DNA of 64,000 bases from Symbiodinium natans (Eukaryota > Sar > Dinophyceae > Suessiales > Symbiodiniaceae): assembly GCA_905221605.1 (NCBI GenBank), contig CAJNDS010000236.1:705501-769500 (forward strand), given 5' to 3'. Below are positions 27,614 to 36,751 of the stretch, piece by piece. The notes beneath the pieces are model-generated. The model ran no database searches. It saw nothing but the letters and a program-made list of their open reading frames with translations, and was not told the DNA's origin. The translations under genes and the position numbers were made by a program. Position 1 is the first letter of the stretch. Every line of letters begins with the position of its first letter.

Positions 27614-27751
27614 GCCTAAACCCTAAACCCGTGGCTGCTCTGCTCGGGCCAGGTGCAAGTCTTGGTGTGTGTCTCAGGTAATCCCCTCCCCCTAATATTA
27701 AACCCCCCCCTCCCCCTACCCCCTACTAGGGTTTATCAACTCCCACTCAAG

Positions 27752-27790
27752 GTCCACGGCATCGAGCACATGTTTGATTTGGCTGTAAAG
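27752..27790 (+). CDS. candidate exon f2, copy 2
   Basis: After ACTCCCACTCAAG it reads VHGIEHMFDLAVK with the donor AAAG|GTTTAT. Confidence 0.5.
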
Positions 27791-27825
27791 GTTTATAAGG
27801 CCTAAGGCCTAGGGTGGAGCGAGCC

Positions 27826-29429
27826 ATGGCTACGGCCGAGTTCGTGACTTTCCTCCTCCTTAGCGTGGCAGTTCACTGGAAGATTTCTGGCGCAGATACC
27901 AAAGACTTGCTACTGGAAGTTTGGAAGTACATGTGGGCCTCGAGTTCTGGCAAAAGCCCAGAGTCTGCCAAACGCCTTGACGATGCTATGGACCAGCTGA
28001 GGCAGAACAATTTTGTGTTCGCGTGCCGGATCTTGCGGCATGGGAATTTCATTTCTTTTGCCGGCTGTCCGATCCTTTACGGCAGTGATCCAGCCACATG
28101 CGCATGGACGATGTTTGCGTTCTTTGTCACCTACACAGTGAATTCGTGTGTGGCCTGCAAATATCAGCAGCTGTCGATTCCCAGTTTACGTCGACTGTTC
28201 AGCTTCTATTACTTCCTGATGTTCGTGACCATCTGGATACCTCCGCTGCAGTTTGATGCCTTGGATCAGGCTCTCTTCATCTGGCAAATCGTAGCCATCG
28301 TCATCTACGTTGACAGTGCGGTTCATATTCCGGCATGTCTGCTTGGCTCACTGAATGCGGTCGCCCACCGCTACACGGTTAGCAGCGCGGACATGGGTCT
28401 CCTGCAGTTTGCCCCTTGCGCAGGCTTTGTTTGCTCTCCTGGCCATTATGACCTCCCTTGTGCTGGAACGGGACCACTTGGCCAGGGATCTTCGGAACAC
28501 CGACGCTGAGTCGATGATCTCCGGCTTTCGCAGGGTGCTTGAAGGCGTTTGTGATGGTGGGGTGCTCCTGGATGATGGCTTGCGCATCCAAGAGGGCTCG
28601 CATGGCTTGAAACGAATTCTGTCCAACTGCGAAAGCTTCGACAAGAAGCTCTTTCAAGACCTTCTCAGCCCGAACGCAGAAGAGCTCGAGCGCTTCGCCG
28701 AGTTCATCTCAGAGACGACCCTTGCGGGGCAAAGTGTCGCCCCATGCTTGCGGCTGTCTATGCAGTCTCCTGGTGGGCGACTGGGGGTGGATGCGTATCA
28801 TGTGGCCTTACCACACCTCTATGGTTCTGAGGGGATGTACCATCTTCTCGCACTGAAGAGAGACGTCGAAGAGCGGGCCATTCCTGAAGCGTAATTACGA
28901 CCCAGTCCCTATAGTCAGGCATACATCCATGCGGGCGAGGCAGAGCTCGCAGCGTGGCCCCCGCTCCGATGCCTCATCTGGCGGATCCCTCGTTCGGATG
29001 GTGTCCGACATCGAGGAGCTCATGCTGCTTGTTCGGGAAGAGCACGTATGCCAACTCCACATCAAGTTCCGAGAGCCGGAGTCACACCCAGCAACTGGGG
29101 AGTCTCCAGAATCTGTTTCGGGTTGCAGACCCCTCTTACGGAACTTGGTCCGGCCAACAGACTGGGAGACGGTGCGCGCCGCGATCGAGAAATTCTCTTC
29201 TGGCCGTCAACGGGACAAGATGAACCTGCCAAGTCTCTGGGTGAAGGCCTTTGACAGGTCCGCGGCCTACATCCAATCTCGCCAAGCGTCACTGCAGCCG
29301 TGCAAAGACTTCACCAGAAGGAAAAGTGGACATCTTTGGCTGCATCTCAACAAGCTACGACACGAAGAGCGGGCCCCTAGGCCACCCAGCGAGCTTGCCG
29401 ACTTGGCGGAGCTGTCGGAAAGTGGCTGA
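27826..29429 (+). CDS. membrane protein with PAS-like domain, frameshifted
   Basis: I read this as one gene over three frames. The ATG at 27826 starts a segment with four or five hydrophobic helices (FVTFLLLSVAV, WTMFAFFVTYTV, FSFYYFLMFVTIWI, FIWQIVAIVIYV). An extra C in the CCCC run at 28412-28415 shifts the frame; deleting one gives FALAQALFALLAIMTSLVLE. A PAS-like region follows (GFRRVLEGVCDGGVLLDDGL ... VDAYHVALPHLYGSEGMYHL), a layout I recall from a large dinoflagellate family. A second frame change near 28891 leads to the C-terminal part (SGGSLVRMVSDIEEL, LVRPTDWETVRAAI) to TGA at 29427. Near-intronless structure inside another gene suggests a retrocopy. Confidence 0.6.
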
Positions 29430-29889
29430 GTTCAGTCCCCACGACCTTCCAAACCCGTGTTTAGTATGTTCTCTCTCGGATTTCGCTTCAGAGGCTGATG
29501 GCATTCTCCTGATGCGTTTCTGAGCTAGGAGACTCCTCAGCCGTGTCCAGAAAGGCACCAGCTGAGGGACCAAACCAATACAATCTTTCTCAAATTCCGA
29601 CACGAGCCGTGAGGGCTGTGGCCGGGATCTTCCGCCCAGTCCTGCGTCACGAAGCATGCATGTGTCGCGGCCGAGAAAAAATCCGAGCCCAACTTCAACC
29701 TTGACACCTAGAGACCCTGAACCGTTGCAGCTTGGTTGCTTCGAGATTGAGAGGAGATTCGTAGTCGGTGCAGGCAACTGAAGTAGAGCGTATCCCATGA
29801 CTATCTATAAATTATATTTGTGTCGAGAGAATCCTTTGATAGTAGGGTGAGCTTGCTGTGCGACGATGTTTCTGCAAGACGTCTGCAAG
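29430..29889. other. no gene seen
   Basis: Stop-dense sequence. A 147-codon minus-strand ORF (29355-29798) overlaps the PAS gene antisense and is probably a shadow. Confidence 0.35.
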
Positions 29890-29943
29890 TCTCACGACAT
29901 GGCACACGAAGTTGAACCTGTCAGGACAGTAGGGACGACGCAG
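29890..29943 (+). CDS. exon g2, copy 2
   Basis: After CGTCTGCAAG it reads SHDMAHEVEPVRTVGTTQ to TAG. It resembles exon g (RHDPNEELAPASNYIEAIQ) at H, D, E, P and the final Q. Confidence 0.45.
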
Positions 29944-30015
29944 TAGGGATGATTGGTCTGGCCCCCCTCACTTGCATAGTCAATAGTCAGACAGCGTACT
30001 GGAATGTAGGCTGAG

Positions 30016-30270
30016 TTGGTGTTGAAGGTTTGTGGGCTGGGCGACTTAGTAAAGTTGATGACTGTGCGGGCAAAGGGACAGGGGTCACAGAGACGTTGCG
30101 GACCGGATGCATTGAGCCTGAAACGGTGCGAGTGTGAGAGTCAAAACCCTGTAGCGTTTGTCCAATCTGAGGCTGAAAGGAATGGTCAGATCAAAAGCCT
30201 TCATTCCGGATGTGCTTTGAGCAGCATTGATGTGGCCCACAGTTTTTCCAAGCTTTCTGGGGGGGGCGTC
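30016..30270 (+). CDS. hypothetical ORF with CECES motif
   Basis: The open frame contains LKRCECESQNPVAFVQSEAE then RNGQIKSLHSGCALSSIDVA and ends near a long C run. CECES(Q/R) also occurs in the exon i region at 2945. Probably one or more copy-2 exons. Confidence 0.45.
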
Positions 30271-30279
30271 CGCCCACAC

Positions 30280-30305
30280 CGCCCTCCCCCCCCCCCCCCC
30301 CCCCC
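30280..30305. repeat. poly-C tract
   Basis: Run of more than 20 C with one T. Confidence 0.9.
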
Positions 30306-30536
30306 TGCCCCTTTAAGAGGACCGGGGCGTCTACGACGTCCATGGAGGCGAGCCACGCTGCACGGAGCCCTGCAAAGTGGGAAAGAAGAGGCCGCCCGTT
30401 CGCGGTTATAGGGGATGTCCCAAGAGTGGGGGCAGTTTTTTTTATTGTTTTTTTCGGGGGTGGGGTACTTAAAACTTGGTATAGACGGGGGTATTTAAGT
30501 TGGGAAGTACCTATGTGGTTGTGTTGAGAATAACGT

Positions 30537-30815
30537 GTGATCAGTTACTCCATAGGTCAAGTCATGTTATGGCATGTTATGGTTATTCCATACTATGGTG
30601 ATGTTCTGCGTCTGACTAAGCGGGTACTGCGATGGTTGCTTGAGAGTCTTGAAGAGCTTGATTTTGTTATAGTGCGGCCTCACAAGGATGCTTGCATCGT
30701 GCTTTGTTGGAGTTCCGGTTTCACGTTTCACGTGCGCGCAGATGCACTGCTTGGACTGACAGCCTCTATTTGCAACCGCATCTTGCCGAAGTCTTGCAGG
30801 AATGAGTTGTGTTAA
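30537..30815 (+). CDS. hypothetical ORF
   Basis: A 92-codon frame including LLESLEELDFVIVRPHKDAC then IVLCWSSGFTFHVRADALLG. Protein-like, unrecognised. Confidence 0.4.
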   Translation: MISYSIGQVMLWHVMVIPYYGDVLRLTKRVLRWLLESLEELDFVIVRPHKDACIVLCWSSGFTFHVRADALLGLTASICNRILPKSCRNELC

Positions 30816-30884
30816 GTCTAGACCCTGTGGAACCTGAGCGCTCCGTGTGCGAAGCATCCCTGACGAGGGTTCATCTGTGATGAG

Positions 30885-31002
30885 GTACATCCTGAACCAC
30901 TTTCAGTACCGGGGCTTCTATGACGCCTTGCCTCTTTGGCCGCTTTTTGCCTCCCTTCCACAGCCCAACGATGCCTCATGCACACGTCACCGAATCGCGT
31001 GA
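30885..31002 (+). CDS. exon i2, copy 2 (QYRGF exon)
   Basis: After TCTGTGATGAG it reads YILNHFQYRGFYDALPLWPL then FASLPQPNDASCTRHRIA to TGA. NHFQYRGFYD matches AHIQYRGFWD of exon i. Confidence 0.6.
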
Positions 31003-31059
31003 TGAAAGTTGGGTTGATGGATTGGTAGCTTGTCAAGCTCACAGGTTTACAAAGAACCT

Positions 31060-31154
31060 TGGCATGTTCTCCCCCTTGTACTAACAGTCCTGAACAGGGT
31101 TTATAGCCCTGTTGTAATCCCTATTAAGGAGTTAGTATAAGGGGGAACATCCCA
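31060..31154. repeat. foldback element, family B
   Basis: Ends TGGCATGTTCTCCCCCTT and AAGGGGGAACATCCCA. A lone right end recurs at 31194-31211. Intronic between i2 and l2. Confidence 0.75.
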
Positions 31155-31179
31155 ACCCTAACCCTAAACCCTAAACCCT
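31153..31179 (-). repeat. telomeric array (CCCTAAA)n
   Basis: Four units adjoining a family-B foldback. Confidence 0.9.
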
Positions 31180-31246
31180 AGCTGAGGGTTTAAGGGGGAA
31201 CATCCCAAAGACGACCCTTTTGCCAGCTGAGGCTGAGGGATATTAG

Positions 31247-31300
31247 CTCCCCGGAGGGATCCCAATGGATGCCACTCGGTCCGACTTAGCACATCTTGGT
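31247..31300 (+). CDS. exon l2, copy 2 (PMD exon)
   Basis: After GGATATTAG it reads LPGGIPMDATRSDLAHLG and is followed by (TTTAGGG)n. Confidence 0.5.
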
Positions 31301-31332
31301 GGGTTTAGGGTTTAGGGTTTTAGGGTTCAGGG
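31301..31332 (+). repeat. telomeric array (TTTAGGG)n
   Basis: Four units, one TTTTAGGG, directly after exon l2. Confidence 0.9.
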
Positions 31333-31333
31333 T

Positions 31334-31537
31334 ATGTGGTTAGTGCAAATTCTCCTTCGAGCAGCTGGTGTGTGCTTGCCCCTGCTGCCTGAAGAAACCC
31401 ATGCATCTAGTCATTCATCCGAACCTTCACCCATGCATTGCGTGATTCAGCCTAGCGCTAACCCCGCGGTACACGAAAAAATGAAACTTGAGCGCGGCGA
31501 CGATTGGAGGCCCGAAGTCTGCAAGAGTAGGGTGTAA
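31334..31537 (+). CDS. hypothetical ORF/exon
   Basis: The 3' part reads EKMKLERGDDWRPEVCKSRV to TAA, between two (TTTAGGG)n arrays. The 5' part is less certain. Confidence 0.4.
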   Translation: MWLVQILLRAAGVCLPLLPEETHASSHSSEPSPMHCVIQPSANPAVHEKMKLERGDDWRPEVCKSRV

Positions 31538-31574
31538 GGTTTGGGGTTTAGGGTTTAGGGTCTAGGGTTCAGGG
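31536..31574 (+). repeat. degenerate telomeric array
   Basis: Five units, variants TTTGGGG and TCTAGGG. Confidence 0.85.
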
Positions 31575-31878
31575 CATGAAACATGGGTGTTGCTCGAGAC
31601 GATGCAGCGACACGGTCTCGTCAAGCTTCCCTTCCTACGCAGCCCTCCAGTCTAAACAGCTTCCGGCCCCCTTGCAGTGTAAGTAAGCCTTATATAAATA
31701 TAGATAAACAGATAGATAGACATATATATATATACACACACATTTGTTGCATACACACTTTTTGTTTTCGCAACTTTATTCAGCAGCGACAACCACCCCG
31801 AAGCTCTTCAGATGATGTACTCCAACCTCCTAAGCAGCCTGCCACCACACTACTGGCCAGCACTTTTTGCCTGCCGAG

Positions 31879-31925
31879 GCTCAAAGGGCAGCCAAAAGAA
31901 GTGGCCTTTCAGAAGCTTCAGCAGG
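31879..31925 (+). CDS. exon m2, copy 2 (LKGQPK exon)
   Basis: The acceptor CACTTTTTGCCTGCCGAG and a GTGAGT donor (CAGG|GTGAGT) bracket LKGQPKEVAFQKLQQ. The intron after it is about 194 bp; in copy 1 this intron received the copia element. Confidence 0.65.
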
Positions 31926-32119
31926 GTGAGTCGCTCACCTCAAACCGCGAGAGCGCGCGATTGGGGGCCCCACTTAAGGGGTCTTTGGAGTCCCCCTGTG
32001 GCCTCTCTGTGCTTGGAAGCCCCGAAGCCCGAAAGCCTCAACCCTGCTTAGAAGCCCCTAAACCCGAAATTCTGAACGCTTTTGTGGGTAGAAGCCCTCT
32101 GTGTCGCTTTGCCCTCCAG

Positions 32120-32219
32120 GCCTGGGAACCGCCTCAAGTCCCTCGCCTTCGAGATGGTGTGCTTGGAGGCTCTGAGCTTCGGAGAAGCAGGGCGAGAGCA
32201 AACCGTACAGAATCACTAG
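32120..32219 (+). CDS. exon p2, copy 2 (SLAFE exon)
   Basis: After CGCTTTGCCCTCCAG it reads PGNRLKSLAFEMVCLEALSF then GEAGREQTVQNH to TAG. The match to exon p is RLKSLAFE. Confidence 0.6.
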
Positions 32220-32229
32220 GAATTGCTTA

Positions 32230-32233
32230 AGAA

Positions 32234-32264
<31 letters not shown>

Positions 32265-32269
32265 AAAAA
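32230..32269. repeat. poly-C/poly-A compound tract
   Basis: About 23 C then 15 A, followed by TA-rich sequence. Confidence 0.9.
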
Positions 32270-32435
32270 GAAGCAAGTTAAATGAATGAGTATATATATA
32301 GATATAGTCCTCCTATCAAGGGTACTATAGGGATTATTTTGATATATTTTGGGGGCGGTTCTTCAGCAGATGGTAGATTAGCCAAGGGGAAGACGAGGTG
32401 TTTGCCAGGCATGTGGCCTTGCTTTGCCATGGCAG

Positions 32436-32508
32436 GAGTTTGGCCGAAGCTTGGTGCGAAAATATCACAACACTTATGGCTCCGATCATGTTTCTCGGCT
32501 CATCTTTA
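32436..32508 (+). CDS. exon q2, copy 2
   Basis: After TGCTTTGCCATGGCAG it reads EFGRSLVRKYHNTYGSDHVS then RLIFR. Confidence 0.5.
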
Positions 32509-32549
32509 GGGCTAAGGGTTTAGGGTTTTTAGGGTTTAGGGTTTAGGGT
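32509..32549 (+). repeat. telomeric array (TTTAGGG)n
   Basis: Four units after exon q2. Confidence 0.9.
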
Positions 32550-32671
32550 GGCATAGCACAAGCCACCGCTGTGCCAAAATATGTTTGAGCACAGTACATG
32601 AGCCATTGCCACACGATCGAAAACCCCAAACCGCCTAAACCCTAGTCTCCGTACGCTGTCCAGTTTTGCAG

Positions 32672-32821
32672 ACTTGGTTCGAGAGGGGGATTCGGGATCC
32701 GGCGGAAGGCTGCAGTATGCAAGACTGCAAGAACAGCGACACCTGCAGGTTCTCTGTGGTGGAAGTGATGTGCAGGGTAGTTTTCTTCAACACGTTTCAG
32801 TTTCCGGTGTCCCTCGCTTGA
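32672..32821 (+). CDS. candidate exon, Cys-rich
   Basis: After CTGTCCAGTTTTGCAG it reads TWFERGIRDPAEGCSMQDCK then NSDTCRFSVVEVMCRVVFFN to TGA. A second overlapping frame (LVREGDSGSGGRLQYARLQE) is also open. Confidence 0.5.
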   Translation, partial: TWFERGIRDPAEGCSMQDCKNSDTCRFSVVEVMCRVVFFNTFQFPVSLA

Positions 32822-32835
32822 AGCTGTACATAGGA

Positions 32836-32960
32836 TGCTACAAGATAAGCAGCTTCTTCATAAACCAAAACCGGCACAAGAGATACAGAGCGATGCACGT
32901 AGCAGGGTCAGGGCGGGCATGTGTGGCTCCGCTCCGCGTGCCCAAGCGCATCGGAACTCT
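32836..32960 (+). CDS. candidate exon
   Basis: It reads MLQDKQLLHKPKPAQEIQSD then ARSRVRAGMCGSAPRAQAHR before a poly-C tract (about 32969-32996). Confidence 0.45.
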
Positions 32961-33134
32961 ACATGCTCCCCTCCCCCCCCCCCCCCCCCCCCCCCCGTGT
33001 CAGCGAGACTCCTGGGACACTTTGTCATAGTTGGGTGCCATCTTACCATTCTTAAGGGTACCTAAACCTTACAAGGACTATGTAGGTTTTTTAATATTCT
33101 ACCCAAAACCATGAACTCCTCGAAGGTCCCCACA

Positions 33135-33155
33135 ACCCTAAACCCTAAACCCTAG
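33135..33155 (-). repeat. telomeric array (CCCTAAA)3
   Basis: Three units upstream of the next exon. Confidence 0.9.
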
Positions 33156-33215
33156 TGTAGGGCTTTTTTTTGTGGTTTTTGGGGGCCATCCTTCGGGGTA
33201 ACCTAGGCTCCCCAG

Positions 33216-33267
33216 ACACTGGACATCGAGCTAGAGCTGCAAGATGAGAGACTTGGCAGTACCTACG
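33216..33267 (+). CDS. candidate exon
   Basis: After AGGCTCCCCAG it reads TLDIELELQDERLGSTY and abuts GTTTAGGG, a possible donor. Confidence 0.55.
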
Positions 33268-33306
33268 TTTAGGGTTTAGGGTTTAGGGTTTAGGGTTTAG
33301 GGTTTA
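33268..33306 (+). repeat. telomeric array (TTTAGGG)n
   Basis: Five and a half units directly after an exon. Confidence 0.9.
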
Positions 33307-33433
33307 ATGGATTATTTTTTGTTTATATGAAACCCAAGAGGGTTTATATCAAAACCCAAGAGGATATTAGCAATTAAGGTTCTAAGGGGAAATGTAGAGT
33401 AAGGTTCGCACGACTGTCAAAGTTTGGGCTATA

Positions 33434-33490
33434 CGGATGGGCTATTTGAGGCCTTCGAATCCCCATAATGAGACCGATAAAGGGTACTTG
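33434..33490 (+). repeat. partial foldback, family C
   Basis: GGATGGGCTATT...CCCCATAATGA matches the reverse complement of the right half of 27070-27160. Confidence 0.6.
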
Positions 33491-33577
33491 GCATCCTGAC
33501 CAGGATTGTGAAGGACTCCGGCGTGGACAAGATACTGGGCGACGTTGCGCTGCAGGGCTACCTTAACTACAAGGCCA
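33490..33577 (+). CDS. exon s2, copy 2
   Basis: It reads GILTRIVKDSGVDKILGDVA then LQGYLNYKA and runs directly into a telomeric array, as exon s does. Confidence 0.55.
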
Positions 33578-33578
33578 G

Positions 33579-33632
33579 GGTTTGGGGTTCAGGGTTTAGG
33601 GTTCAGGGTTCAGGGTTTAGGGTTTAGGGTTA
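33579..33632 (+). repeat. telomeric array with TTCAGGG variants
   Basis: About seven units, three TTCAGGG. Confidence 0.9.
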
Positions 33633-33762
33633 GGGGCGCTTTGCGGCTGGACGTTGTCCGTACATGTGCTCTGGTTCTGGAGTTCTGGGCTCGCGGGCGC
33701 ACTCCAGTGACTCTGAGCATGTTGCGTGCTGTGGTCTACGAGGAGTCTTCGACCTCTTTACC

Positions 33763-33841
33763 CTAAACTCTACCCTAAAACCCTAAAACCCTAAAACCGC
33801 CAGTGTGAGAGTCGAAAACCCTAAAACCCTAAAACCCTAAA
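33763..33841 (-). repeat. CCCTAAAA array split by a 17-mer
   Basis: Eight-base units flank CCAGTGTGAGAGTCGAA, a motif found at three other places. Confidence 0.85.
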
Positions 33842-33868
33842 GATGTTGGGCACTCTCCATCGGTACAG

Positions 33869-33985
33869 GAGCTGACCAGAGAGCTGCAACTGCTGTGCTC
33901 GCAAGGGTGTTTTTTAGAGGATAAACTGCGCGAAAGGCCCACCGCCTTCCGTCTCTCTTTGAGGGCCCCTAAACCCTTGAAATGA
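33869..33985 (+). CDS. exon t2, copy 2
   Basis: After TCCATCGGTACAG it reads ELTRELQLLCSQGCFLEDKL then RERPTAFRLSLRAPKPLK to TGA. Confidence 0.55.
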   Translation, partial: ELTRELQLLCSQGCFLEDKLRERPTAFRLSLRAPKPLK

Positions 33986-34120
33986 GGCGCTCTCATATAT
34001 TAACTATATATTGGTATTCTTCTTGCTATTTCTACTATTATAGCGATCACTGTTATTATTCTTGTTCTTCTTGCTGCTCTTCTTATTACTCTTGTTACTG
34101 CTCTCATTGTTCTTTTGTTA

Positions 34121-34310
34121 TTCTTGGTATGATTCATCCCGACTTCGCCCCCTTTTCTTGGTTTAAAGATGCCGAGGCCTCCTTGGCAGCCGCCTTCCGG
34201 AAGATCCTCTGCGACCCCGAGGATGCGTGCAACATCCGACCCAGCCACGTCACGAACCTCTTGAGCAACATGACGGTGAAGGACCGAAAAGGCACTTTTT
34301 GGAAGGGTTG
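34121..34310 (+). CDS. exon u2/v2, copy 2 (LLxNMT exon)
   Basis: It reads HPDFAPFSWFKDAEASLAAA then FRKILCDPEDACNIRPSHVT and NLLSNMTVKDRKGTFWKG, ending at (TTTAGGG)n. It combines the regions split between exons u and v of copy 1, so an intron was gained or lost. Confidence 0.6.
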
Positions 34311-34351
34311 AGGGTTTAGGGGTTTAGGGTTTAGGGTTTAGGGTTTAGGGT
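34311..34351 (+). repeat. telomeric array (TTTAGGG)n
   Basis: Five to six units. Confidence 0.9.
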
Positions 34352-34402
34352 AAAAGATCTTCAGAGGCTTACGTGGCGTGAACTTGGGGGCTCCAGTCAG
34401 TC

Positions 34403-34543
34403 TTGGGATGTTCCCTGTTAGACTAACAGTTCTGATTCGGGGTTATAGGGCCCCCTATTGGAATTACAATCCTTAGTAGGGCTGAGAGTGCCCCCGATTA
34501 GAATCCCTATGAAGGACTGTTGGTATAAGAGGGAGCCTCCCAA
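34403..34543. repeat. foldback element, family B
   Basis: Ends TTGGGATGTTCCC and GGGAGCCTCCCAA with AACAGT...ACTGTT inside. Intronic. Confidence 0.7.
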
Positions 34544-34561
34544 AGTACGTCCCTTCGACAT

Positions 34562-34654
34562 CTGATGTGGCATTGCATGCTGCTGGCCGATCACCTCCAG
34601 GACATCAAGCACTTCAAGGGCCCATGCCACAAGGGAGTTGCGCTTGAGGCGTAG
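34562..34654 (+). CDS. candidate exon
   Basis: It reads LMWHCMLLADHLQDIKHFKG then PCHKGVALEA to TAG. Confidence 0.5.
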   Translation: MMWHCMLLADHLQDIKHFKGPCHKGVALEA

Positions 34655-35203
34655 GTTAGCATCGGACCGGTCGGGACGATCCACGAACCTGAGCCAGAAT
34701 CCCCATTACGGCTCACAGCCTGCGAAGATTATGGTGTCATAGGGTTCTCGATTTCTTTTTCGGGGTCGACATGGAGAGGCATGCATCATTTGGCAACATG
34801 CCTGTGCACAGACTCAGGCAGACTTCTTTTACTGGCTCCACAGACACACCCACGGCAGACCTCAACTGATCATGCTCATAGAGTAATCTGCTCTAGGATG
34901 ATACATGCCCGGCACTGAATTCCGGAACCCGGATGCGCCCCCATAACCTGAGTCCCAATCGTGCCCGGACCTTAGGAGGCGTTCCGCCCTCAGAGGGGGT
35001 GTGGTCCGCCCTCTTGCTATTTTAAATTTTATTCTCGGCCTGCCGCGAAAATCGACGAACTCCGTCATGGTTTGTAGACCTGAGCGCCGCAAAGGCCCAA
35101 AGGTAACGCAGGCCGTCAGCGAGAGCTGACTTATGCAATTCCGAGCATTGGCCAAGCCAAGATCGCTGCAAAAAGCTGCTGTCCGGTCCACCTAGCATGT
35201 GAA

Positions 35204-35304
35204 TTGGGATGTTCCTCCCTATACTCACAGTCCTCAATAGGGATTGTAGTACCCCCGATTATAATCCCTAGTAAGGACTGTTAGTACAAGGGGGAACATC
35301 CCAA
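35204..35304. repeat. foldback element, family B
   Basis: Best preserved copy: about 30-bp ends, TTGGGATGTTCC and GGGGGAACATCCCAA, with GGACTGT inside. Confidence 0.8.
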
Positions 35305-35546
35305 CATATGAAAGGTTCCACACTCCTAGAAGCTCCCCTGAAGGCCTGGGCATCTGTGTGTTGCTGAGGCGAGCTTGAAGCATTGTAGTATATGAGTCTT
35401 TCCCAAAATAGGGGGTACGCCTCAGATACCCCAAAATGCTTAAACCCTTATTGTGGGAACCTTCAAAAAAGGTACCCTTTTTTTCGGAAACCCCATATCT
35501 ATAGAGAGAGGGTACACTTGGGCCTCCCTTAATCGGTTGCACTACA

Positions 35547-35578
35547 CCCTAGACCCTAAATCCTAAACCCTAAACCTC
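35547..35578 (-). repeat. telomeric array (CCCTAAA)n
   Basis: Four units with one CCCTAGA and one TCCTAAA. Confidence 0.85.
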
Positions 35579-35608
35579 AAGCTGCGCTGATCCCCTTTCT
35601 CTTTGCAG

Positions 35609-35669
35609 GCACAGCCCAGGCAGCAGACGAGCTCCGGGATGGCCTCAGGGCGAACCAGGCAAAGGGTCC
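35609..35669 (+). CDS. candidate exon
   Basis: Very good acceptor CCCCTTTCTCTTTGCAG. It reads TAQAADELRDGLRANQAK and runs into (TTTAGGG)n. Confidence 0.6.
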
Positions 35670-35727
35670 AGGGTTTAGGGTTTAGGGTTTAGGGTTTAGG
35701 GTTTAGGGTTTGCGGTTCAGGGTTCAG
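35670..35727 (+). repeat. telomeric array (TTTAGGG)n
   Basis: About eight units. Confidence 0.9.
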
Positions 35728-35737
35728 GCTTGTCTCT

Positions 35738-36034
35738 GTGCTGGAAGTCATGCATCTGATCTTGGCAGACATGGGGCTAAGAATGCTTGACGGCTCTGTG
35801 AACAGCTCCATGCGGCATTTGTGGGCAACACGCTTACCTGTGACAAGAAGGTTGGGCGAAGTTTACACAACACCGCACACGCAACTGTCCCAAGCTGGTC
35901 GGCCACACGCCCTAAAAGCAGGTCCCCAAAACCAGGTAAACATAAGGACCCTACAATTGGGGTACAAGGTCCCTTATAGAAGGGGGTTCTGGAAAACCCT
36001 ACTTGTAGACTCCTTCTGTTTATGTGGTGTTTGA
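35738..36034 (+). CDS. hypothetical ORF
   Basis: It begins MLEVMHLILADMGLRMLDGS then VNSSMRHLWATRLPVTRRLG. The 5' 120 bp looks exonic; the rest may be intron. Confidence 0.4.
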   Translation: MLEVMHLILADMGLRMLDGSVNSSMRHLWATRLPVTRRLGEVYTTPHTQLSQAGRPHALKAGPQNQVNIRTLQLGYKVPYRRGFWKTLLVDSFCLCGV

Positions 36035-36040
36035 AGCACC

Positions 36041-36077
36041 CCTAAACCCCAAACCCTAAACCCTAAACCCTAAACCC
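36041..36077 (-). repeat. telomeric array (CCCTAAA)n
   Basis: Five units just before an exon. Confidence 0.9.
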
Positions 36078-36088
36078 ACGTTCTTGAG

Positions 36089-36137
36089 GTTCAAGAGCTT
36101 CGACAGGAGCTCGCCGAAGGCGCTCTGTGACTGGAAG
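36089..36137 (+). CDS. candidate exon
   Basis: The acceptor CACGTTCTTGAG and the donor TGGAAG|GTATTG bracket RFKSFDRSSPKALCDWK. Confidence 0.6.
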
Positions 36138-36751
36138 GTATTGTGTTTCGTACTTGTATGAGTATTGTTTTCTAATCTTCATACAGCTACTACTACCTAA
36201 TATTGTATATATATATATATTATCTATATACATATATGTATATATATATATATTTGTTTATATTTGTTTATTCATTTTTTTACTTCTATATGATTATAAC
36301 ATCGATATGTATTGTTTTGCAGTTCGCTAATATCAACTGTTGCTACGTTGCTGTATGTGCATCTCGTCCGGTTTGACATAAATTTGCAGGTCTTCGGTAT
36401 GTGCTGCGCCTCGGCCATACGGCATAATCCCTGACGAAGGGCAGTTTGCAGAGTGGTATAGGAGCATGATGAGTGGTGCTCTTCAGCGCTTCTCTGCAGA
36501 TAGATGCTAGGTGCAGAAGTACACTGTCTGACTTCCGGGTCCCAGTTACAGAAAAATCCGTGCAGTCGGAGGAGGCAAACATTGCACTGCCCCATTTTCT
36601 GTAGCATAGTAAACATGGACATGTCAACGCAGATTGCGCAGCCAGGCACGAGGGAGTGCGAAGCAGGCTTGGAGAAGGTACCAGGCGCCTGGGGTGTTCA
36701 CAGATCTTCACAGGCCACCACTGGATAGTGGAGGGTTCAGTTCTGTTGTCT

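Larger units (their letters stand above)
26799..36137 (+). other. multi-exon gene, copy 2
   Basis: A diverged duplicate of the copy-1 gene. Paired exons lie mostly in the same order: PDAD (1167/26799), CYPSD (1439/26971), HDxxxE (2177/29890), QYRGF (2765/30885), PMD (3901/31247), LKGQPK (4047/31879), SLAFE (13162/32120), s/s2 (14968/33490), t/t2 (15185/33869), LLxNMT (15571/34121). The pairs share acceptor phase wherever I could check. Each copy has insertions the other lacks: copia in copy 1, a PAS-like gene in copy 2, different foldbacks. The protein is not recognised. Confidence 0.5.
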
